Positions 15,497 through 20,733 of a stretch of 20,733 nt of DNA are shown in pieces. The translations under genes were made by a program, and so were the position numbers. Within the stretch, counting starts at the first letter, position 1, and each line of letters starts with the position of its first letter. The stretch lies in NCBI GenBank assembly GCA_044450785.1, contig JBIOJM010000163.1, positions 1 to 20,733 of the forward strand, read 5' to 3'. The notes below the pieces were generated by a model that searched no databases, was not told the origin of the DNA, and worked only from the letters and a program-made list of their open reading frames with translations. This DNA is from JBIOJM01 sp044450785. Its GTDB lineage: Bacteria > Planctomycetota > Planctomycetia > Isosphaerales > Isosphaeraceae.

Positions 15497-15772
15497 TCAA
15501 ACATCCCGCCGGCAGGCGGCAATCACCGCCTGCCAGACGGCGAGCAGCAGCCCAACATTGTCGATGTAATAACGCTTGCGATCAATGCCGACAACCGCGT
15601 TATCGAGCCGAAGGAACTGCCAGGCTTCACCGGTTGTCACGCAGCCAAAAATGGGGCCGATGTTGCGGCCCTCGCGCTCATTAAAGATTCGCGCTCCCAC
15701 CATCTGAGCGATGCATTGCCCGAGCCCCACCTCGATGTCGTTCTGATCCAGAGAGAAGTCGTTGTAGGCCAT
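15497..15772 (-). pseudogene. C-terminal remnant of a nuclease-like protein
   Basis: 91 codons whose product, from about residue 11 (NDIEVGLGQCIAQMVGARIF, then FGCVTTGEAWQFLRL and YYIDNVG), matches the C-terminal half of a protein of about 200-250 residues that I know from cyanobacteria and planctomycetes and that looks like a PD-(D/E)xK-type nuclease. There the segment before NDIE reads like EAK, holding the catalytic E-x-K; here it is SLDQ, so both residues are missing. An in-frame TGA lies shortly before the ATG, and 15773-16023 shows no N-terminal half in any leftward frame. Probably a decayed gene, although a short stand-alone product cannot be excluded. Confidence 0.5.
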
Positions 15773-16023
15773 GACGGGGTCACGCTCGCCTCGACATCAG
15801 GCGGGAGAATAGGGATCGACACCTCGGCAAACCATGCCGATTCTTCATTTTCAGACGATCTACCTCGTTCCCACACGATACGTCCCCAATTCGAGAACCG
15901 TCAAGGCATCGAAGATTGGGACACGCCCGCTGATCGCCGGGTTCGTCGCAGCCTGGGATCGCTGTCGAGTATGATCGTGATCCGCGGGCGGATTGGTCGA
16001 TCACGCCGTCTTCGAGTATACAG

Positions 16024-17181
16024 ATGAAGTTTGACGCCGCCCGGGCGATGAAGATTGTCGAAGAACTGGGAGATGCTCGTTTCGCGGGGCCGGACTGGGA
16101 AGCCCGCGTCGCCGACTTCGTCGCTCAGAAGTTCTCCGAGATGAGCATGCAAGTCGAGCGATCGGAGGTCGCGGGGTCGCGGTTTCCTCAGCGTTTCGCG
16201 CCATGGTTCGGGTGGCTCGGTTACGGAGCCTTGATCACGGCGGTTTATGTGACGCTCTGGCAACAAAGCGACCTCGCCGTGGTCTTGGCCATCGCGGTGC
16301 TCTTCGTGGGTGTTCGGTTTCTCGAGTCCGTGCTCATCAATCGCATCCGATTGGGCCGTCGAAGGCCGCCTGTTGAAAAGGCCCCGCTGATCGTTGCTCG
16401 CCCCCCTGGCGATTTGGCACCTCCGGTACGAGTCGTGTTTCAAGCTGTTCTGGGGGAGCTCAAGACGGATTTATTTCACTCGGTCCGCCCGAACCCATAT
16501 TTTCTAATGACGATTCTTCATGCCTGTTTATTGGTGTCCGCGATGATTGCGGTCATTCCAAGGTTCGCGACTCGACCCCGGCTTCCTTCCCTCGGAATGT
16601 GGCTGGCTACTGGGTTTTTTGCATTCATCTGGATCGTGATCCTCTGCATCCTTTCCTGGGAGCATCGGCAGTCGCGGTTGATGACTGGATCACATCAAGT
16701 GGACCGGAGGGCCCTCGCCGTCCTGCTCGAAATGGCGCGGAGCTGGCAACGAAACCGGCAACACCCGATTGAAGCCATCTTCGTAGCCGCGGGCGGCCAA
16801 CGACTTGATTATGCCGGTTCCCGCGAGGTCGTCCGCCGGCTCCAGTCGGAATGGCAGTCCAGGCCGTCGCTCTTGGTTCTCCTTTTCGCTCCAGGCGCCG
16901 GCGAGGAGTTACTCATCGGCGCAGGTGCCATCAAAGTTGGCGAAATCGCCGTCGAGGCGGCCAGGAGTCTCTGGATTCCCCATCAGAGCGACCACGTCTT
17001 GACGATGTACCATTTCTGGCCTTTCGAGAAATGGATTGGGGTCGCCGCGCTCATGGGCTCGGATCCGAACGCATTCTCGGAGGCTTCGGTCCATCCAGAA
17101 GCCCTGCACCGGGCCGCACAACTGGCGACCGAAATCGCACTTCGGTGGGCCAAGAAGCAGCGGGAGGCGCCGGAATCGTAG
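16024..17181 (+). CDS. Membrane protein with inactive M28-peptidase-like fold
   Basis: 385-residue protein. The N-terminal part (DAARAMKIVEELGDARFAG, then ADFVAQKFSEM) resembles the cap of M28 aminopeptidases. Four hydrophobic segments follow (about 61-79, 84-102, 159-178 and 190-211). The region of about 225-380 resembles the M28 core: RALAVLLEMARSW as in the helix after the metal-binding aspartate, GGQRLDYAGS (257-266) where active enzymes have GGEE-x-x-x-x-GS, and a last helix LHRAAQLATEIALRWA. The usual metal ligands (Asp-Asn, Glu-Glu, terminal His-Thr) are not there, so it is probably not a peptidase. No ribosome-binding site precedes the ATG; a TATACA (16017-16022) lies just before it. 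Function unknown. Confidence 0.65.
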   Translation: MKFDAARAMKIVEELGDARFAGPDWEARVADFVAQKFSEMSMQVERSEVAGSRFPQRFAPWFGWLGYGALITAVYVTLWQQSDLAVVLAIAVLFVGVRFLESVLINRIRLGRRRPPVEKAPLIVARPPGDLAPPVRVVFQAVLGELKTDLFHSVRPNPYFLMTILHACLLVSAMIAVIPRFATRPRLPSLGMWLATGFFAFIWIVILCILSWEHRQSRLMTGSHQVDRRALAVLLEMARSWQRNRQHPIEAIFVAAGGQRLDYAGSREVVRRLQSEWQSRPSLLVLLFAPGAGEELLIGAGAIKVGEIAVEAARSLWIPHQSDHVLTMYHFWPFEKWIGVAALMGSDPNAFSEASVHPEALHRAAQLATEIALRWAKKQREAPES

Positions 17182-17273
17182 CCTCGACGATTGCATCGGG
17201 CCTGCCGCGGCGCGAACATCGAAGCATCGCGAGTCCTTGAGAGGCTGCGCGTATTGCGAATGGAGAGCCACGC

Positions 17274-19697
17274 GTGAGATACCGAGTCGAGCTGCAATGT
17301 CTTCTGGCATTGGTCTTGGTGACGATCGGACGAGGTCCAGTTTCCGCGGCCCTGCCGGGGGCGGCTCCCGCGGCACTTGGGTTTGACGCGGAACGCCTCA
17401 AGCGGATCGACGCCGCGATCGACCGCGCGATCGAGCACAAGGAGGTGCCCGGCGCGGTCGTCATCGTCGGCCGGCACGGAGCGATTGCGTATGCGCGCGT
17501 GGCAGGCCGGCGCGCCGTCCAACCTCAGTCTGAGCCGATGACGCGGGACACAGTCTTCGACCTGGCGTCGCTCACCAAGCCGGTCGCCACGGCCACGGCG
17601 GTGATGATCCTCGTTGAAGAAGGCCGGCTGCGGCCGGCGGATCGAGTTGTTCGCTTCCTGCCCGAGCTCGACAATCACGGAAAAGGGGCGATCACGATCG
17701 AGCACCTGCTCCGTCACCGTGCGGGCTTGATCCCCGACAATCCGCTGGCGGATTACGATCACGGGCCCGAGGCGGCCTGGAAGCGAATCTCCGAGCTGGA
17801 GTTGATCGCGAGGCCGGGCGAGCAATTCCGCTACTCCGACGTGGGATTCCTCATTCTCGGCACGCTGGTCGAGCGCACCAGCGGGCGCAGGCTCGACGAA
17901 TTTGCGCGCGAGCGCATCTTCGACGTGCTCGGCATGAAAGACGCGCATTTCCGCCCGCTGGAACTGTTGCGCCCTGCTGCCGCGCCACCCGGCGTTCCGG
18001 TCGAGCGGGTCGCGCCCACCGAGCGTGGAGTGCGGGCGGGACCGATGCTCCGGGGGGTGGTCCACGATCCCCGGGCGCGAGCGCTCGGGGGTGTCGCCGG
18101 ACACGCGGGTCTCTTTGCCACGGCCGACGACCTGGCCATCTTCGCGAGGATGATCTTGAATGGCGGACTCGGTCCCGACGGCCGGCGCGTGCTCTCGCCC
18201 CTGGCCGTGCGGGCGATGATCGACGCCGCCGCGACGCCCGCGGCCGAGCGCCGGGGGCTGGGCTGGGACGTCGAGACCAGTTACAGCACCCCGCGCGGCG
18301 CCCTTTTCGGTCCCACCAGCTTTGGCCATACCGGCTTCACCGGCACCAGCATCTGGATCGACCCCGAGACCGAGACGTTCGTCATCATCCTGACCAGCCG
18401 GTTGCACCCCGACGGACGAGCACCATCCCCCACGGCGCTTCGCGCCGAGGTCGCCACCCTGGCCGCGGCCGCGATCGTCGACATCCCCGCCCGGCAGGCT
18501 CTGTCCCCATCGCCGCCGCCGCCCGAGCCGGACATCCCGGCGGCGAAGGCACGTGCAGTCGTCGATCTTCATCCTGTGCGATGTGGAATCGATGTCCTGG
18601 TCGAAGAAGGCTTCGGCCCGCTGCACGACCTGAAAGTCGGGCTGGTCACCAACCACACCGGCCGGACGCGTGACGGAAAGTCGACGATCGACGTCCTGTT
18701 CCGCGCACCCGGAGTGAAGCTCGTGAGGCTGTTCAGTCCGGAGCATGGAATCCGCGGAGAAGTCGACGCGGTCGTGCCTGACGGCAAGGACGACGCGACC
18801 GGTTTGCCAATCGTCAGCCTGTACGGCAAGGACAAGAAGCCGCGGACTCGAGACCTGGACGGGCTCGACGCCTTGGTTTACGACATCCAGGACGTCGGCG
18901 CGCGGTTCTACACTTACATCACGACGCTCGGGCTGGTGCTCGAAGCGGCCCAGGAATCGGGCAAGAAGGTGTTCGTGCTCGACCGCCCCAACCCGATCGG
19001 CGGCCGCGTCGTCTCGGGACCGGTGCGGGACGAGGACCTCGCGTCGTTCATCGCCTACCACGCGCTGCCGGTCCGGCACGGGATGACGGTCGGCGAGCTT
19101 GCGCTCTTGTACAACGCCGAGCGGAAAATCGGGGCCTCGCTCACCGTGGTTCGTTGTCGTGGGTGGCGGCGCGACGATCGTTACGACCGCACCGGTCTGG
19201 TCTGGATCAACCCGTCGCCCAATATGCGCAGCCTGACCGAAGCGCTGCTCTACCCGGGGGTCGGGCTCCTGGAAGCGACGAACCTGGCGACCGGACGGGG
19301 CACCGATGCGCCCTTTGAGCGCGTGGGAGCACCCTGGATCGAGCCCACGGCGTTCGCGGCGGCCCTCAATTCCGCGGCGATCCCGGGCGCTCGGTTCGTC
19401 CCCATCTTCTTCACGCCGAGCCAGCGCGAATACGCCGGTCGTCGGTGCGGGGGCGTCCAGGTCCTGGTGACGAGCTGGGCCGAATTCGACCCCTTGAGGC
19501 TCGGCGTCACTCTGGCCCTGGAGCTGCGCGTTCGCTATCCCGAAGAGTGGCGGCCCGAGGGCCTCCTCCGCCTGCTCGCTGACCGGGCCACCTATAACGA
19601 CATCCTCGCCGCCAAGCCCGTCGCGGCGATCATGGCGAGCTGGAACGAAGAGCTGGCGGAGTTTGAGAAGATCCGCTCGCGTTACCTGCTGTATTAG
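17274..19697 (+). CDS. Exported serine hydrolase fused to NamZ-like muramidase
   Basis: 807-residue fusion with a signal peptide (about 1-25). Residues 35-405 form a beta-lactamase/esterase-type serine hydrolase: SLTK (99-102) with catalytic Ser99 and Lys102, YSD (187-189), and GHTG (351-354). A proline-rich linker (about 409-421) leads to a DUF1343/NamZ domain (435-807) with LVTNHTG (457-463), SPEHGIRGEVDAVV (488-501), YDIQDVGARFYTYI (536-549) and LDRPNPIGG (569-577). NamZ enzymes remove N-acetylmuramic acid from the non-reducing end of glycan strands; the first domain may act on peptides, esters or lactams, unknown here. GGAGAG lies seven bases before the GTG start. It is 92 bases after the M28-like gene. 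A role in wall turnover is likely but inferred. Confidence 0.9.
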   Translation: MRYRVELQCLLALVLVTIGRGPVSAALPGAAPAALGFDAERLKRIDAAIDRAIEHKEVPGAVVIVGRHGAIAYARVAGRRAVQPQSEPMTRDTVFDLASLTKPVATATAVMILVEEGRLRPADRVVRFLPELDNHGKGAITIEHLLRHRAGLIPDNPLADYDHGPEAAWKRISELELIARPGEQFRYSDVGFLILGTLVERTSGRRLDEFARERIFDVLGMKDAHFRPLELLRPAAAPPGVPVERVAPTERGVRAGPMLRGVVHDPRARALGGVAGHAGLFATADDLAIFARMILNGGLGPDGRRVLSPLAVRAMIDAAATPAAERRGLGWDVETSYSTPRGALFGPTSFGHTGFTGTSIWIDPETETFVIILTSRLHPDGRAPSPTALRAEVATLAAAAIVDIPARQALSPSPPPPEPDIPAAKARAVVDLHPVRCGIDVLVEEGFGPLHDLKVGLVTNHTGRTRDGKSTIDVLFRAPGVKLVRLFSPEHGIRGEVDAVVPDGKDDATGLPIVSLYGKDKKPRTRDLDGLDALVYDIQDVGARFYTYITTLGLVLEAAQESGKKVFVLDRPNPIGGRVVSGPVRDEDLASFIAYHALPVRHGMTVGELALLYNAERKIGASLTVVRCRGWRRDDRYDRTGLVWINPSPNMRSLTEALLYPGVGLLEATNLATGRGTDAPFERVGAPWIEPTAFAAALNSAAIPGARFVPIFFTPSQREYAGRRCGGVQVLVTSWAEFDPLRLGVTLALELRVRYPEEWRPEGLLRLLADRATYNDILAAKPVAAIMASWNEELAEFEKIRSRYLLY

Positions 19698-19730
19698 TTG
19701 GGGTATCGCTGCTCGTCGCCTGGGGGCCTC

Positions 19731-19797
<67 letters not shown>

Positions 19798-19824
<27 letters not shown>

Positions 19825-20433
19825 CTGCACGGGAGGGGGGTCCGCCGGAAGGACCTCGGCGCGGTAGTCGTTCTGGACCCAGGCGCGAAACCGTTCGCGG
19901 GTGTGAGGCAGCCGATTCGTCTTCAGCCAGGCTGCGTACTCGTCCAGCGGCTCGTGAAGGTGTTCCGTCCCGAACATTGGGATATGGCCGTATTCGATGG
20001 AAAAGGCAGAGAGCGCGTGCTCGGGGGGCTCGCCGCGGCGGACCATCAGGTAGAGGGCGGAGGCGAGCCCGGTCCGGTCAGCGCCCGATTTGCAGTGGAT
20101 CAAGAGTGGGTAATCACAACGATCGAGGAGGTCGATCAGCCTGAGCAGCTCGCGCCGGCTCGGGCGCCGGGTCGCGGATAGCGGCAGGTCATAGTACGAC
20201 ACGGCGCTCGCTCGGGCTGACCGCACCTCCGCGTCGTACCACCAATCCGCGGAGCTGCCTCCGCGCAGGTTGAGGATCGAGCTGATCTGGAAGTCTCGCA
20301 CCCACGTGGCCAGTTGGCCTGTCGGCTGAGCGGAGCGCATCACATATCCGGGGTCGACGATGCCGAGGTTTCCCTGGAACCAGGGTCGCCGAAACACCCA
20401 GCAGAGGCTCGCCACCCCGACGAGCGCCACCAC
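19798..20433 (-). CDS. Cys-based (dual-specificity-type) phosphatase, membrane-anchored
   Basis: 211 residues from the GTG chosen. The P-loop HCKSGADRTG (113-122) has Cys114 and Arg120 in the C-x5-R spacing of protein tyrosine and dual-specificity phosphatases, and Asp82 in YYDLPL is the likely general acid. VMRSAQPTGQL and ILNLRGG before it are typical of the bacterial tyrosine-phosphatase-like group. The N-terminus is a truncated hydrophobic segment: the frame stays open upstream and codes a better anchor (RFRLGKTAAVVALVGVASL), but no ATG, GTG or TTG occurs there before a stop near 20592. That upstream part runs into TTCATCC repeats, so the true start is uncertain. The 3' end overlaps a 28-bp duplication. 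Substrate unknown. Confidence 0.8.
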
Positions 20434-20477
20434 GGCCGCCGTTTTCCCGAGACGGAATCGGGACCGCTGCTTCGAAA

Positions 20478-20686
20478 GGATGAAGGATGAAGGATGAAGG
20501 ATAAGTCGCTCCGAACGGATGAAGGATGAAATGCCCGAACTAACCGCTCTCGAACGGATGAAGGATGAAGGATGAAGAAGGAAATACCCGAACTAACCAT
20601 AAATCGGTTTGTACGTCCACCGCGATTCCCCTCTGACTCATCCTTCATCCTTCATCCTTCATCCTTCATCCTTCATCCTTCATCCT
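20478..20686. repeat. Inverted GGATGAA / TTCATCC tandem arrays
   Basis: GGATGAA occurs three times at 20478-20498 (then GGATAAG), twice at 20517-20530 and three times at 20556-20576. The inverse unit, as TCATCCT, occurs seven times at 20638-20686. The arms could form a perfect stem of at least 21 bp. Between the arrays, a block ending CCCGAACTAACC is also duplicated (to 20542 and to 20598). The left arm borders and enters the 5' end of the phosphatase frame. Confidence 0.85.
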
Positions 20687-20692
20687 TTCAGG

Positions 20693-20733
20693 CTACCGCG
20701 CTCCGGGCTCCAACGGCAGGTTGGTGATGGGAC
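20693..20733 (-). CDS. Possible C-terminal end of a leftward gene
   Basis: The last bases, read leftward, give PITNLPLEPGAR and then TAG. This looks like a normal protein end, unlike the other two frames, which stop within 20 codons with less protein-like composition. Only 12 complete codons are in the window, so the product cannot be named. It would lie upstream of the phosphatase gene on the same strand, separated by the 7-bp arrays. Confidence 0.3.
   Translation of the reverse strand, partial: PITNLPLEPGAR

Noticed and set aside
15993..16022. TTGGTC-18-TATACA promoter before the M28-like gene
   Set aside because: The predicted transcription start falls after the ATG at 16024, and the N-terminal match to M28 caps begins at that ATG, so this is probably fortuitous.
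16983..19079. 698-codon open frame on the minus strand
   Set aside because: It is antisense to the M28-like gene and the hydrolase-NamZ fusion. Its product is rich in Arg, Asp and Gly with no recognisable domain, as expected for a shadow frame in high-GC DNA.
20478..20686. CRISPR-like repeat array
   Set aside because: Units are 7 bp and directly tandem, with no unique spacers and no cas genes.

Overview
The window is high-GC bacterial chromosome and most likely comes from a planctomycete, perhaps of the Isosphaeraceae type. This is inferred from the gene repertoire and not from a phylogenetic marker: a gliding-type ABC transporter with fused GldF/GldG parts plus a DUF4340 protein, an ExbB/TolQ protein with an extra N-terminal hydrophobic segment, HEPN-type and toxin-antitoxin small genes, 7-bp tandem arrays in the spacers, and the dispersed word usually mistranslated as LTRRVSEG. 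The genes are mostly housekeeping or cell-envelope genes, but the spacers are rich in repeats and gene relics.

Layout. 1-1136 has no convincing gene. It holds two diverged copies of a ~126-bp element, a G/C-run hairpin and a cluster of TGGGAC words. A tRNA-Arg(ACG) with its own promoter and a Gfo/Idh/MocA oxidoreductase follow, both leftward. 2470-7857 is a rightward transporter unit: promoter, leader with competing hairpins, GldA-like ATPase, GldF-GldG fusion and DUF4340 protein. 7858-9633 carries ilvN-ilvC of branched-chain amino-acid synthesis (the large subunit ilvB is not in the window). 9697-10063 is a toxin-antitoxin pair whose toxin is cut short exactly where the promoter of the next unit (ExbB-like, ExbD-like) begins. 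11534-12027 is a two-gene module: a HEPN-like protein that seems to have lost its centre, overlapping a small BolA-like protein. A DedA protein, an orphan Phd/YefM antitoxin (leftward), a thiolase relic and aspS (leftward) follow.

15497-15772 is the tail of a nuclease-like protein. 16024-17181 encodes a membrane protein built on what looks like an inactive M28 peptidase fold. 17274-19697 encodes an exported fusion of a serine beta-lactamase-like domain and a NamZ-like (DUF1343) muramidase domain. The right end holds a leftward Cys-based phosphatase whose two ends are bordered by different 7-bp tandem arrays, and the last few codons of another leftward gene.

Most worth following up: the HEPN/BolA-like pair; four unrelated sets of 7-bp arrays, one positioned to mask a ribosome-binding site and one invading a coding start; the pseudo-M28 protein; the hydrolase-NamZ fusion; the RTGGGACNA cluster; and four gene relics in spacers. 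No CRISPR array, rRNA, insertion sequence or prophage was seen.
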